This document shows, piece by piece, positions 1 to 11,629 of a DNA stretch of 64,000 bases. The stretch is from the NCBI GenBank assembly GCA_946811185.2, contig OX328096.1:38576011-38640010 (forward strand), written 5' to 3'. Source of the stretch: Hippopus hippopus (lineage: Eukaryota > Mollusca > Bivalvia > Cardiida > Cardiidae). Under the pieces are notes generated by a model. That model saw nothing but the letters and a program-made list of their open reading frames with translations, did no database searches and was not told the origin of the DNA. The position numbers were made by a program, and so were the translations under genes. Each line of letters begins with the position of its first letter. The stretch's first letter is position 1.

Positions 1-248
1 AGGGAAATTCTAAAATTATAGACCAAACTGCAAATTTACTTTTTTTCATTGTTTTTCGTTAGATTCTGTTCTGTATATACCACCGTAAAACCAGTAATAT
101 TTGCTTAACAATATTTGAATCCAAACTTAGTTACACACGAGTTAATGCATTTATTTTTATAGAAAAATCTTGAAAGGCTATGTTATAATATATACTTTCA
201 TTCTCTTAGAAATTTCAATTGCTTTCAATTAACAGACAAAACAGGTCC

Positions 249-511
249 AGGCTTGCATCACGCGAAAAGGGACATTCGGACATTTGCGTAAAGTGTCGTC
301 TCGGATCAGCCTGCGCAGTCCGCGCAGGCTAATCCGAGACGGCACTTTACGACTACATTAGATTTTGTTCTTCAGTAGACTTGCACAAAACAGAAAATTA
401 CATAAAAACGGAAAGTGTCGTTTCGGATCAGCCTGCGCGGATTGCGCAGGCTGATCTGAGACGACACTTTACGCAAATGTTCGAATGCCACTTTTTGCGT
501 GTTGCAGGCCA
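249..511 (+). mobile_element. Family A double-hairpin MITE, copy 1
   Basis: 263 bp. The ends match GGCCTGCAACACGCGAAAAG in inverted orientation. Each half contains its own hairpin (GATCAGCCTGCGCAG paired with GCGCAGGCTAATCC inside longer arms), so the element is an inverted repeat of hairpins. TA flanks suggest a TA target duplication, as in Tc1/mariner-derived MITEs. No coding capacity. Confidence 0.85.
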
Positions 512-663
512 TATAGTGTGATGACTTCTTTCGTTTAGTACATTATGAAGACACATTAAACCTCCCTTTTCGAGAGCTCTGCTCAACTGAAAGTTTTAAC
601 AAAAATCTCAATATCTCCCTGTAATTTTTATACTACCAGTGTCGACTTAAATGACTAAAGCAG

Positions 664-730
664 CGGACGGCGTAGATCAAGATCAGACTCCATATAACGT
701 GCAATCTGATCTTGAATCTACACCTTTCGC
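664..730. mobile_element. Family B core hairpin (degenerate)
   Basis: GCGGACGGCGTAGATCAAG pairs with CTTGAATCTACACC around a degenerate loop. The outer ends of the element are not clear here. Confidence 0.6.
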
Positions 731-1376
731 TACATGATGCTAAACTTTGATCGTGCAGTCTTTTAATGGATCTATACCTTCCGCTACACGATGCTTAACT
801 ATCATCAAAATCATCTTCAGACACAACAAAATTTACTTCTAGGCCTCTAGTAAAGCTGAATCTATTTCGCTGCCTGCGAAAAAGTTAAAAGCAAATAAAC
901 AGTACGTCTAGAAAGTACTGCACACATCCTTCACCCCACAAACAATTTGTTTTAGGCTCCCGCAGTAGACAGAGTTCGAAAAGATATCTGGAAAAAGCAG
1001 CAAGGCTGGTAACAATCAATAGCTCATTTTCCCACAATATTTACATATCCCTCCTCCAAGGAAAAAAAAAATTCCGTGTCCCTTTCTGTCCTTTAAATAG
1101 TTTGCTTTATGTTACACGTGCTTGTGTTTTATGATAGGTCTAAGCCTAGCTTCTGGAAACATCGTTGGAAAATGAACATTTGCTCTTTATTAGCAGTAGC
1201 TCATTTTCCACAATCTTTTTCACATCATTGAGTAAGAACTACTTTTTCCTTTCCTTCAAATATTTCTACTCAGTGTCACTTTCAGTTTTGTTTCGTTCGT
1301 GTCAGATAGGGCTTCGTAAATGCTTGACTGCAGGGGCCTAAGACGGGGCTGTGTTTAACCATTTAAAAGAACCCTT

Positions 1377-1444
1377 CTTCACTAAAACCAATGCTGTGGG
1401 TCATCTCATCCAGACAATTCTTATGAGTATTGGTTTTAGTGAAG
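1377..1444. repeat. Hairpin with 16-bp perfect arms
   Basis: CTTCACTAAAACCAAT at 1377-1392 is the exact reverse complement of 1429-1444, with a 36-bp loop. Probably the ends of a tiny non-autonomous element. No function inferred. Confidence 0.6.
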
Positions 1445-2421
1445 AGCCAGGGTGACATTACTTTTTAAATCCCAAATCACTCTCCTATCACAAGAATAAA
1501 GCCACCACCATAAAAAGTTTACCGCTTTCGCTTCCTGTGGTCCCGTCGGTGTCATCAGCTTTTGGAGAACAAAATTTCAAAAAGTATAATGAACTACAAG
1601 ACTCCTGCAGTAAATTTCCTCACAAAATATTTCACAAACGGAGAAGATGTCCAAATTCAGCAATTCACATATATATATATACATGTAGTTTAAACGAGCA
1701 ACTTTTACATTTTTCACAATGTTTTCATGCTTTCCTGTTCGTCCAAGTTTTACATATACCAAGACTTTCTTCTTTTTACTTTAATCTAGAGACACCAAAA
1801 GCTTGTTAATAGCTTGAATGGTTCGACGTTCATCCTGACGGAATGAACAATAGAGCTATGGGAGTAACAGGTACTATTATCGATTATTCCATCCTTTAGG
1901 ACCTAAGAAAGGTGACTCTATATATTTCCTTTTGCGGACAGGATCAAGATTATACTATGCATAATGTGCAGCCTAATTTTGAATTTACACTGTCCGATAT
2001 TCTGTTAGATAATCGGGTCTCACTATAAAAACGTCGAATTTACTTATTTCGAATTCTATGTGACTAGTACATTCACGCCATCTAATAGTTCCCAAAACCA
2101 TTCTTGGTAACATAAATTTAGCAAAAAGATCGTTTCAGAACAGATGTATTTTTGGATCGTGATGAATTCTAGATTTATATATCCAATCTTGTGAGGTCCA
2201 TCTATCTGTGACGCTTCGCTCTTGGAATCAATATAGGCATATTTCTACGACCAGACGAACAAAAAATACATTATAAAGTGGTTTTCTTTATGCATTCGAG
2301 CCCAACGAGCTTAAAGAAAAACAATCAAAGTAAAGGTATGCAAGCTACAATAAATTTTAACAGTTAAAACAAAACGTACTAGAGCTATCCAAAATGAAAA
2401 CTAAATCAACCATGTACTCAC

Positions 2422-3653
2422 TTTTTGTGAGAGATGAGACATCGCTTTGTTGATCAGCAAACCCGGTTCTATCTGGGGACTGAAGACCGCTGTCGTCGTC
2501 CGGCGCAAAATACACTTTAGGGGCGAACACCGGTAGATGATCAGGACGAGAGCGATGCATGTCAATCTCGTCAAAACCATTCTCTTTAGGTGAGGAGGTA
2601 TACTCTGGCTGGAACAAATGCGGATGTTGAACTCCAAGGGACAAGCCAGCATTTGGTGGCATTGGGGGCGGCGGCGGCGCAGGGGCCGTCAAAACGTTCA
2701 GCTGTGCTGGAGGTCTAATCATACCCGGACGATGTCTATCGGACCTGGCAACCGGTCTTTCTGAAAGATCAAAGTACATCGGCGGAGGTGCCGGAGAAAC
2801 TGGTTTCGGTGGAACAGGTGGGGGATCCTGCTTCTTACCAATTTCAGGCGGTGGAAAACTTAGCTGCAATTCAGGTTGAGGTATTGGCGGCGCTTGTCGT
2901 TTTGGAGACCAGTCCGGCTTTGGCACCTCAAACATGGGATAATTGGGATCATTTATTTTTGGTATGGTGACATACGGAGATTTGTTAACTCGAACACTAC
3001 CGAAGTTTTCCAATTTGAATTTTGGCACATTCTCAGGCCCTTGACGCGCTTCCCACTTCGCTTGTTCTGTAGCAATCAAGGGGTCTTGATTTTCTTTCCC
3101 GTAACTTCTGTTAGATAAAGATGACTCTGAACGTCCTTGAGATTCTGTCCTCCCGGCCGGAGACGGTGATGTAGATTTTGGCTGCCACATCAAAACTGAC
3201 CTAGACTGTGAGTCGCTTGGAGATCTTGGCGACAACAAGCCACCCTGTTTTGGTGCAGATTCTTGAGTTTCTATTTTTAAAGAATTGGACTGGCTTTGTG
3301 AAGGTGACAAAGAAGGAGGCTGCCACATGTATGGTGAGCGATTTGGTGTTCGGCTTTTATGTCCCCCTGGTGGAATAACATTTTGACTAGGTGAGGGAGA
3401 CAACCCTGTTTTATTAGGATAAGTTATTGTTCTTTCTTTTGTCACTGTTTTCGTTATCTTTTTGCCACCAGCAGATTGCATGACGTATTCGTCTGTGTGG
3501 ACTTCATGACGTGTGTTTCCTTCCTGCGTTGTGAAGTTTTTGCGAGCAGACGACACCAAACCTACTTCGGCGGTACTTTGGACCTTATCTGGAACACTGC
3601 GGAGCTGTCTTTGGGGATCTACCACCCTCGATATTCCACCCGCCGACTGGGGC
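2422..3653 (-). CDS. Exon 3 of synaptopodin-2-like PDZ protein (Ser/Pro-rich tail)
   Basis: The acceptor is ATTTCTTACAG at 3654 and up, with entry in phase 2, so the split Arg codon joins VFEVV-R-PQSAGG. The exit donor AAAAA|GTGAGTAC is in phase 1. The exon encodes about 410 residues of low-complexity, Ser/Pro/Gln-rich sequence. Recurring motifs are QSAGG (twice), MWQP (in SPYMWQPP and SVLMWQPK) and SPYVTIPKINDPNYPMFEVP. Two polyproline stretches (PPPVPPKP and APAPPPPPMPPN) are likely ligands for SH3, EVH1 or profilin-type partners. Such disordered tails follow the PDZ domain in synaptopodin-2 relatives and bind actin and Z-disc proteins. No LIM domain is present, and the gene continues to the left beyond the window. 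The open frame runs on past the donor to a stop at 2357, but that extension (VFILDSSSTFCF) is unlike the exon and is taken as intron. Confidence 0.85.
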
Positions 3654-3734
3654 CTGTAAGAAATATTCATCAACGTGAAAGAATACTTAATTCTGTGATT
3701 TGTAAACGCCCTCCCTATATTTGTGCTAGCAAAA

Positions 3735-3985
3735 GCAAATGGATATTTAGACTCCAACATTTTTATCTAGGGGAAATTTTGGCTCCAACATTGTTATTTG
3801 TAGGATATATTGGCTTTAACATTGTTATTTGTAGGAAGTTTTGGCTCCAATGTTGTTATTTGTAGTTATTTTTGCTCCAGTATTGTTATTGATGGGGAAT
3901 TTGTGTTACATCATTGTTATTTCTGGGATAATTTGGCTTCAACATTGTCATTCATTGAAAATTCTGACTTCAACAACTCTAGGAG
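3735..3985. repeat. Degenerate ~33-bp tandem array in intron 2
   Basis: Six to seven units of the type TTTTGGCTCCAACATTGTTA, each followed by TTTGTAGG, diverged from one another. The array begins about 80 bp upstream of the exon 3 acceptor in the direction of transcription. The accidental plus-strand frames here are products of the array. Confidence 0.7.
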
Positions 3986-4145
3986 GAAATTTTGGATTCT
4001 TTTTCATATGGTGCGTAGTCGGAATAATTGTATTGGGAAAAAGATAGGCTAGGTCTGGAAAAAAAAAAAACCACATGTTGAAGCATTAGGCCTATCACCT
4101 GATTGAAGCTTACTTGCAGCAATAGATTTGAAAATATTTTTGTAA

Positions 4146-5330
4146 ACAAGAGGGCCAAGATGGCCCTGGATCGCTCACCTGAAATTTTGAGAGGACCATA
4201 GCCAATTTTTTTGAGGTATTGAAACTTTGGAAACAAAATCATTACATGTATTTTGCCAAGCAATTTTGAAGAGGTCACCTGTAAAAGTCATTTCAAAATC
4301 TGTCACCACCCCTACAATCGTCACCACAGCAATGATTTTGATGAATCAGAATTCTGCAAATAAATTTTGGGATAGATCACCCAAGGACAATTTCTTGAAG
4401 AAGAGCACATGCTCGATAGTGACTAAAAACATAAGTCGAACAAGAGCACCACATGCAGGTGCCAACAATTGGCTGTTGTTTTTCGACGGATAAAAATTTC
4501 CCTAACAATTTTTGAAAAGGGTCACCCTTTCTGTGAAATTATTTTAAAATCTGACCAGCCCTTCCAGAGAAGAAGAATAAAGAAATTCCTCTTCATGTCC
4601 CTATAGTGCAAATAGCCCCCACCACCAGAGCCATGTTTCTTGACAGATCACAATTTAGTGAACAACTTTTGAAAAGAGTCACCTAAGGAACATTTCTGTG
4701 ATATTATTTCAAAATCTGACCAGCGGTTTCAGAGAAGAAGAATTTTTAAGAATTTCTTCATGTCAGTATAGTGTAAATGGCCCACAGCCATCAGAGCCAT
4801 GATTCTTGATGGATCAAAATTTCTGGAACAAATTTTGAAAAGGGTCACTCAAGGAACAGCTCTGTGAAATTATTTTAAAATCTGACCAGCGGTTTCAGAG
4901 AAGAAGAATTTTTAAGAATTTCTTCATATCCGTATAGTGCAAGTAGCCCCCAGTCACCAGAGCCATGTTTCTTGACGGATCAAAATTTCGCGAACAGTTT
5001 TTGAAAAGGGTCACCCAAGGAACATCTCTGTGAAATTATTTCAAAATCTGACCAGCGGTTTTAGAGGAGAAGATTTTTAAAGAATTTCTTAGAAAATTCC
5101 ACTTGGTTGCCATGGCAACCACAGTTTTTGATGGAATCAAATTCTGTGAACATTTTTAAGAGGGGACCTCCCAAGGAACATTCCAGCCAAGTTTGGTTCA
5201 AATTGGCCCAGCGGTTTAGGAGGAGATGATGTTTAAAGAATTGTTGACGACGCACGACGGACGACGCACGACGGACACCGGGTGATCCTAAAAGCTCCCC
5301 TTGAGCACGTTGTGTTAGGTGAGCTAAAAA
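4146..5330 (+). mobile_element. Family F tandem-unit element, copy 1
   Basis: Begins ACAAGAGGGCCAAGATGGCC followed by GCTCACCTGA and ends TTAGGTGAGCTAAAAA, so the ends are partly inverted. The interior is about five diverged units of roughly 170 bp carrying TTTCAAAATCTGACCAGCGG and AGAGCCATGTTTCTTGA. Before the end is a run of CGACGGACGACG-type repeats. I recall similar elements as common in bivalve genomes. No transposase seen. Confidence 0.75.
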
Positions 5331-5496
5331 TATAGATATCATAATCGGTTAGGACGCTGAGTACATGAGAAGCGATCGTCAGAAAAGGTGAAATTACTCA
5401 AGATAAGCAGTTTCTACCTTTTGCAACAATTTTTTCAAAAGTGATCTGCTGGGAGGGTGCTGAAAGATGTATTTGAAGTGGAGGGGCAGGGCATTA

Positions 5497-5962
5497 TTAA
5501 CCCTTTTAGCGCCATTAGCGAGAGCAGGGGATATTGCGGACGGCATAGATCAAAATCAGACTGCACAGAACGTGCAGTCTGATCTTGAATCTGTACCGTC
5601 CGCTTAAGTCAAGATCATAAGATACACATCTTTCTGAGTTTTAGTGAATTGTATAAATTTACAGCTGTCGAACGAAGTGTAGGTTGTATTATATACTACT
5701 CAAAATTTGCAAGGGATCACCATGTTTTCCTCCAGAAACTTTAGAAAATCGTTTTTGTTATTCAACTCTGTCGATGTTTGTTTGTTTCAAGTAAATATAT
5801 AAGTTATGTCAATTTGCTACAATGCCACACATAGAAAATTGGCCACTTTTCGAAATGCATGTTTTTTTTTATAAAGTCAAAATGAATTGCTGTAAAATAC
5901 ACAAAAATATGTAAACGATCCCTATTACCTAGCGAGTAGTATATGTGTCGCTGAAGGGTTAA
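5497..5962. mobile_element. Family B-related long TTAA-ended element
   Basis: TTAACCCTTTTAGCGCC at the left and GTCGCTGAAGGGTTAA at the right form inverted ends with TTAA outermost. The B-type hairpin (GCGGACGGCATAG with CTGTACCGTCCGC) lies at 5536-5603. At 466 bp it is about twice the usual family-B length. No coding frame. Confidence 0.7.
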
Positions 5963-6600
5963 CCACCGTACTGTTAATGAAAGTTAACCGGTTATAACTT
6001 CATGCCCCCTTACGCTCAGATGATATCAATTACGAAGTATTGTTACAACGATGATGCTTAAGGTGAGAATGTTTTTTCCAGACACGTTCAAAGAGGCGAA
6101 CAATCTATTTTCTTTGTGGCCCAATCCATTGATATTGTTATATATGCTTATATAAAACGTTTGACTGAAATACACCAAAGGAAATAGACACCTGTCCAAA
6201 ACGATAACTTTATCTGTTAAGCAGAAGAATAGAAAAAAATTTGCACTAAATAATCGTTTAAACAGTATACGATAGCACTTTAAACACTACCCCCAGATGA
6301 CAAGGTAACTTATTTTGCAATAGACCAGAGACGCTGAAAACATTGTGGCAAGAGGAGAGCAATTTCTCCATTAGCCTTACTATCTTAACTTCATTCATAG
6401 ATAAATCATCATTTCATATTTATATATCTCAAAAGTCGTATGTTTCAAATTAGTTCGGGCTTATAATTATTTACATTTATAATCATTTTAAAAAAAGCAA
6501 TTCGGCTGAATTTGTATTTCTTTTATGGTATATAGTCTCCTGAAAATTTGACAGAGATCTTTTGAATCTTTCAATTCATTAGACATCAAATAACATAATT

Positions 6601-6831
6601 GAGTCATGATCTGTGAAAAGGGGGTTTAATGTATGCCCGTGATGCATCGTACCAAGCAAGTAATCACAACATTTTGGACTCCCTAAAATCCATTTTGTTT
6701 AACAACTGACCGAATCATGAAGCAGACTTGTCCTTTGACATGCAGACAATGTAAAGATAGCAAAAAATATCGACCCATGTCAGCCTGCGTTAAAACGCAT
6801 TAAGCCCCCTTTTCACAGAGCATGGCTCATA
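6601..6831 (+). mobile_element. Family D element
   Basis: Inverted ends: GAGTCATGATCTGTGAAAAG at the left and CTTTTCACAGAGCATGGCTC at the right. The interior carries AAAATCCATTTTGT and CCTTTGACATGCAGA, shared by all D copies. Non-coding. Confidence 0.75.
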
Positions 6832-6863
6832 TGCATTAGGTACCACTGTTAGGCTATTATAAT

Positions 6864-7126
6864 TGGCTTGCAACACACGAAAAGGAGCATTCGGACATTT
6901 GCGTAAAGCGTAGTCCCGGATCAGCCTGCGCAATCCGCGCAGGCTAATCCGAGACGGCACTTTACGACTACATTAGATTTTGTGCTACAGTAGACTTGCG
7001 CAAAACAGAAAATTACATAAAAACGTAAAGTGTCGTTTTGGATTAGCCTGCGCGGACTGCACAGGCTGATCCGAGACGACACTTTACGCAGATGTCCGAA
7101 TGCCCTTTTTCGCGTGTTACAAGCCA
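6864..7126 (+). mobile_element. Family A double-hairpin MITE, copy 2
   Basis: 263 bp, the same length and orientation as copy 1, lying only 32 bp from the D element. Open frames crossing it (peptides with RRLIQNDTLRFYVIF) are artefacts of the hairpin sequence that recur in other copies. Confidence 0.85.
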
Positions 7127-7599
7127 TATCAGTGTGGCTAAGCAGCACACTAAAATACCCGATTTACGCAACACATACAAGTATCAATGGATTTAATCCT
7201 TTACCAGACCATTACCCTAGTAACCAGCATTTTCTCCTTTTCCAACAATATTTTTGTTCCTATTTTAATGACAGAAATGATCTTTTGGGCTGAAATGAAT
7301 TTGTTGCCCTCAGGTGCCTTCAATTCTTAAAATTCTGCAATTTGTTGTGTGGCATCAAGTCAAGATACTTTTTCTAAAATTTAGGAAAACACATGGTGAT
7401 CCCGAGCGAACTCTGAGGGCATAGAAAAAAATAACAACCAATAACGTATAGGATAACGTCCGATCCCCAATCGGGTAATAGCAAAGACGATATAAAATGA
7501 TGACAGTGCTAGTTTTTTTCTTTGCGTATCGGATCACACTACAACTGCTTTGTCTGTGCCAGAAGGATATGAATAGTAATACACTTATCCAAACCATTC

Positions 7600-7770
7600 T
7601 TAAAAACATTCTTTGTCTTATTTGAAAGTAACACAACTTCTGATTGGCTAAACCATTTTTTTTGGCAAATAAGAAGTTGTATTGCTTTCAAAATTAGAAA
7701 ATCTTAGATACAAAGACTAAGAATTTTCTTAAGAATGGTTGGTAAATACGGACCAAGAATTGTCTGAAAA
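7600..7770. repeat. Family E dispersed repeat
   Basis: Contains TTCTGATTGGCTAAACCATT and TGTATTGCTTTCAAAATTAG, flanked by AACCATTCTTAAAAACATTC and TTTTCTTAAGAATGGTTGG as inverted ends. Related copies occur near 31.6 and 47.1 kb. Confidence 0.6.
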
Positions 7771-7848
7771 ACATGACTTTCGTCATTCTAATCGCTTAAA
7801 AATAGCACGGGGGAAATCGCTGCAATGTATGAACGTAGACAAATTTAC

Positions 7849-8000
7849 CTGACCACTTCAAAGACGACTTCGTTGCTAGACATTTCAACAATGTCCATGG
7901 CGGACTGATGTGTCTTGCCGGACATTTGGTGGCCATTGATACTAAGAACTACGTCCCCTTCTCGCAGATCAGCTGCGAAGGCATGACTCTTCTTCCGTAT
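7849..8000 (-). CDS. Exon 2 of synaptopodin-2-like PDZ protein (second half of PDZ domain)
   Basis: The acceptor CTAATTTTAG precedes it at 8001-8010 and the donor AG|GTAAATTT follows it. The 152 nt begin in phase 0 and end in phase 2, which fits exon 1 and exon 3. The translation is IRKKSHAFAADLREGDVVLS, then INGHQMSGKTHQSAMDIVEM, then SSNEVVFEVV and a split Arg. This holds the PDZ hallmark EGDVVLSING, helix alpha-B (THQSAMDIVEM, with His at the position that sets ligand class) and the final beta strand VFEVV. Together with exon 1 the PDZ spans about residues 5-84, the usual length. The exon was not visible as a long open frame because it is short; splice signals and domain continuity identify it. 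Confidence 0.9.
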
Positions 8001-8517
8001 CTAAAATTAGAAATAGATGTTGTTGGCTATACGAACTTTAATACTTTGGACTTATTTGTAGCATTTCAAGTAAAATGAACTTGGGTGCTGAGAAGCCAGT
8101 TTGTTTTTTCTCAAACCCAAAGAGTGTAACTTTCACTGGTTACCGGTGGCTAGAGTTTGACCTCTTCAGACCTACGGTATATTCTAGAGTCTATTGGGTG
8201 AATTCAGCATGAACGAAATAACCAAAGTGTAGGAGCACTGTTTGTGGAAGACGTTGTCAAAAGTGCAGGATTTTACCTGACCCCTGTGTCTTTGAGTTTG
8301 GATTCCCAAATTTTCTGAATGTCCCCCAAACTTTAAATGTTTGCTTTCTTTTATTCGCTGGAGGAGGGTCATGACCTCCATATGCGAAGGTCCAGAGAAA
8401 ACATGCAGTGAGTATATTTGTGTTGTAGAATCCAATGGTAACTTAGGACATCATCTTTCTAGAGCCTTGTCATCTATACCTGTCAATCCAAAAAGCCAAA
8501 TGAGAGCTTAACCCTTT

Positions 8518-8737
8518 ACCAAACGACAAAATTTCAGAATTGTCCAAATTGAAAGCCTCTGTAGAGGCCAATTAAAGTGTCGCTCAAATGGTGAGATTTG
8601 TTTTTGAAAGGATAGCAAACATTTCGCGAAAAGGAGAAAATGCTGGTTACAAGAATTTTCTCCTTTTCCCAAAATGTTTTCAAAAGCTTTCTTCCTTCAG
8701 GGTTATTAAAACGCGGAACTTCATGGTAAAGGGTTAA
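8518..8737 (+). mobile_element. Family C MITE
   Basis: TTAACCCTTTACCAAACGAC at the left, GGTAAAGGGTTAA at the right, and the central hairpin GGAGAAAATGCTGGTTAC. TTAA outermost at both ends fits a TTAA target duplication. Non-coding. Confidence 0.8.
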
Positions 8738-9646
8738 AGCTACTTTTAAAAAAAAAGGGACAGAATAGGGACAAGTGCGTTTTAAAGGTACAGTACAGAA
8801 AAGAAAGCAAACGTATTTTGTTAAAATGTAAACTTGCTTATGCTTAGTCATATCACTATTTGTATTATCAACGTGGTTACCATATTCGTGTCTTATTTCA
8901 CAAAAAGTTTGTACATAAGAGATAAGACGACAGCCTTTTACAAGTCATCCGCAATATCATATCTAGTGATGTATATACATCAAACGATGCTGAAATGACT
9001 GTATCAACCCTCCGAGAGCTTAACTTCCGACACATATACGAGGGTTGTATAATAAAGACGTGGATTCTTGCTATAAAATGACCAATTTACATGGAAATTT
9101 TATTAAATTTTCAGAATATCATCCCCTTCATTTTTGTAAAATAATACATAAAGACAACTGCCGAAAAGATTTTAGAACAAATTTCTTTTAACGAAATCGA
9201 CACCGAGGTGACAGTGTACGGAGCAGTCCCTAAATTTGCATTTATTTGGTAGATACAAATGTCCATTGCATATCACACGAATGTCAAATTCCGGTTGGAA
9301 ATTATCACGTGGTTTGAAGCAATGTCAACATCATTTTCTGAAAAAATCAACATTCTAACTTGTTTGAAACTGCCACTAGGTGAAACTGGTTCTCCTTGAT
9401 ACGAAATACAATGACCTCAAATTGAGACTTTGAAACAAATATCAGGTTCTGCATCGATTTTGGACACACACAGGCCTACACAGATCTTTGAATTACAGAA
9501 GAAATAACTTCTATTTATTTAAGTAGCATGGGATATTTCGTGATGGACGACGGTCCTGATGATGAATTGATGATAGATGCGGAAGACCCAGAACCATTTC
9601 AACGTCGATAAAAAGTAAAATAAGCGTCACTTACGGGGAATTCCTT

Positions 9647-9875
9647 TTAACCCTTTACCACACAATGACGCCTTTTAACACCCCTGAAGAAGAGGCCTTT
9701 TGAAAACATTGTGGGAAAAGGAGAAAATGCTGGTAACCAGCATTTTCTCCTTTTCCCACAAAGTTTTCTACCCTATCAAAGAAAAGTTGCGTCATTTGAG
9801 CCACTATGAAATTGTCGTCTGCAAATGCTTTCAATTTGGATAGGTCTTAAATTTTGCCGTGTGGTAAAGGGTTAA
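9647..9875 (-). mobile_element. Family C MITE
   Basis: TTAACCCTTTACCACACAAT to GGTAAAGGGTTAA, with a very intact central hairpin (GGAGAAAATGCTGGTAACCA and its complement). The side beginning with CCCTGAAGAAG lies left, so it is inverted relative to the copy at 8518. Confidence 0.85.
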
Positions 9876-10301
9876 ATCTGGAAGTGAACAGAGTTTGCAC
9901 GTTAGATCGATTGTTCCTGCTCCGTGAACAGCAAACGACCTTTTTGTTTGATCTCACAATTTCATTTATTTTGTTAATTGTAAAGTGATTTTGTTGTATG
10001 TATCATAATGAATTGATTCAAGGATCACATAGATATAATATTATATTTTATGTACTTATTGCGTTGTTTTTGCTTGTTTACGGGCCTTGTCCACGAACTT
10101 ATCATACAACCCCCGTATCTACGTGGCAATGAAGGCGTCTCATTTTTTACTTGTTGGTTTAAAACATAAAAATACAAAGGCTCGTATTTACCAGCCATTC
10201 CTAACTGCATTCTTTATCTAAATGTTAATTCAGAAAGTTGGATAAAGAAAAATGTATAGCCAATCGGCGTTTAGCCAATCAGAAATCGCGTTTCTTTAAC
10301 A

Positions 10302-11311
10302 CCCCGGTCTCACAGACCCCGAATCAATCCCGAATTTGAAATTTTAAAATTCGCAGTGAGTTCGGCTAGCTACGGGTGCTACGAGATTCGTAGTGCTTCC
10401 TGAATCAAATCGGCGTCAATTCGGGCTCAAAAACACTTTGGGGGAAAAATTTCAACATGCGCAATTTTTTTTCCCCAAATTCAAAAGTCGAGCCGAATCG
10501 ATCAGAAATCGGCGTGTTTCGGTGTACTTCATAGTACTCGTACTACGTCGTAGTATTTCGGTGTACTTCGTAGTAGTCAATTCAGCATTGTTCGGGTAAG
10601 AAACTGGCCCTAATTCCGCGTACTTTCCTCTGCTGCAGCAGCTGATGGTACTGTCCTGTGCTCTGCTTTCTGGCTTGGTAAGCGAAGGCCGCACCCACCA
10701 CCGCCTTTGTTTCTTGTGCTTAAGCTGTGGTCAGTGATGTTCGTATTCCAGCCCCTGCTGTTGCCGAACAAAACTGTGTGCAGTCAGGGCCTTCTTCCTC
10801 TTCTCGATTTTGAAGCACAAGATGGTAATGATGACTTCTTCAGTTGTGGTTGGCACGTTGACACTTCAAAAGTTTTAGGATGACTGATTCTCAACTGAAA
10901 AATGAAGAATTTATATACTCGTCTGTGTCTTTTGTTCAAATTCGGGTGCAAAGTCTTGGAGAAGATTTGAAACTCGTAGTAGATCCGGAGCTATCGATGT
11001 AGTTCGTCGTTGTTCGTTGTACTTCGTAGTCCTTCGTACATAGAAATTGGGACAGTCGGTGTAGATCGGGATGCTTCGTAGTACCTGGGCTCTAAAACTC
11101 GGCGTACTTCGTGAGAAAATCGGGATGAAAGCGTAGTAAGTCGTAGTATATTGCAGTACGTCGTTGCACGTCAGGAAAAAAATCGTTGTACTTCGGGAAA
11201 TATGCCCTGAAGGCCTCTTGAACGGCTCGTTTTCGTAGTGATTTGGGAAAAACGCTGTCTCCCGAAGTACTACGATTTTTTGGGGATTCGGGCTCTGTGA
11301 GACCGGGGGGT
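10302..11311. mobile_element. 1.0-kb TIR element with CGTAGT-rich interior
   Basis: Left end CCCCGGTCTCACAGACCCCG and right end GGGCTCTGTGAGACCGGGG are inverted repeats. The interior is full of short words such as GTACTTCGTAGT and its variants on both strands, plus TCGGTGTACTTCG. No transposase-like frame survives, so it is non-autonomous. I could not settle a target duplication, and the superfamily is not assigned. Confidence 0.7.
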
Positions 11312-11432
11312 TACAAAAAAGAAAAACATATACACACTTTAGAATTACACTATGAATTTTGTTTAGAATGATTGGTGTCTACAGGAACATAAGTCTATAT
11401 TTTCAAGACAATGGGAAATCACATAGAATTAC

Positions 11433-11629
11433 TTAAGCGACAAAATGTTAGACTTGACCAAACTGAGAGCATTTGCAGACGGCAAGTAGAATGTAACTCA
11501 AATGTTGATTTCTATCATTGAAAAAGTAGAAAACATTGTGGGAAAGGGAGAAAATGCTGGTTACCAATGTTTTAAAAAGGCCTCTTGCTCAAGATCGTTA
11601 AAACTCGGGATTGTGTGATACAGGGTTAA
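11433..11629 (+). mobile_element. Family C MITE, shortened hairpin
   Basis: Has the GACAAAATGTTAGACTTG start and the ATTGTGTGATACAGGGTTAA end. The right arm of the central hairpin is largely lost: GGGAGAAAATGCTGGTTACC is followed directly by AATGTTTTAAAAAGGCC. Confidence 0.75.

Larger units (their letters stand above)
1..2421 (-). other. Start of intron 3 of the PDZ gene
   Basis: Non-coding sequence downstream of the exon 3 donor. It holds one family-A element, one family-B core and a 16-bp-arm hairpin, each listed separately. The rest (about 730-1370 and 1450-2421) is AT-rich with only short accidental frames, and I see no exon in it. The next exon lies left of the window. Confidence 0.6.
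3654..7848 (-). other. Intron 2 of the PDZ gene (4.2 kb)
   Basis: Bounded by GTAAATTT (donor, high-coordinate end) and TTTCTTACAG (acceptor, low-coordinate end). It is filled with a 33-bp-unit tandem array near the acceptor, a family-F element, a TTAA-ended B element, a D element, an A element and an E element. The stretches 5963-6600 and 7130-7600 show no recognisable feature. Confidence 0.75.

Noticed and set aside
2357..2421. Extension of exon 3 to the frame stop
   Set aside because: A consensus donor GTGAGTAC at 2414-2421 and a change of composition after it argue that exon 3 ends at 2422.
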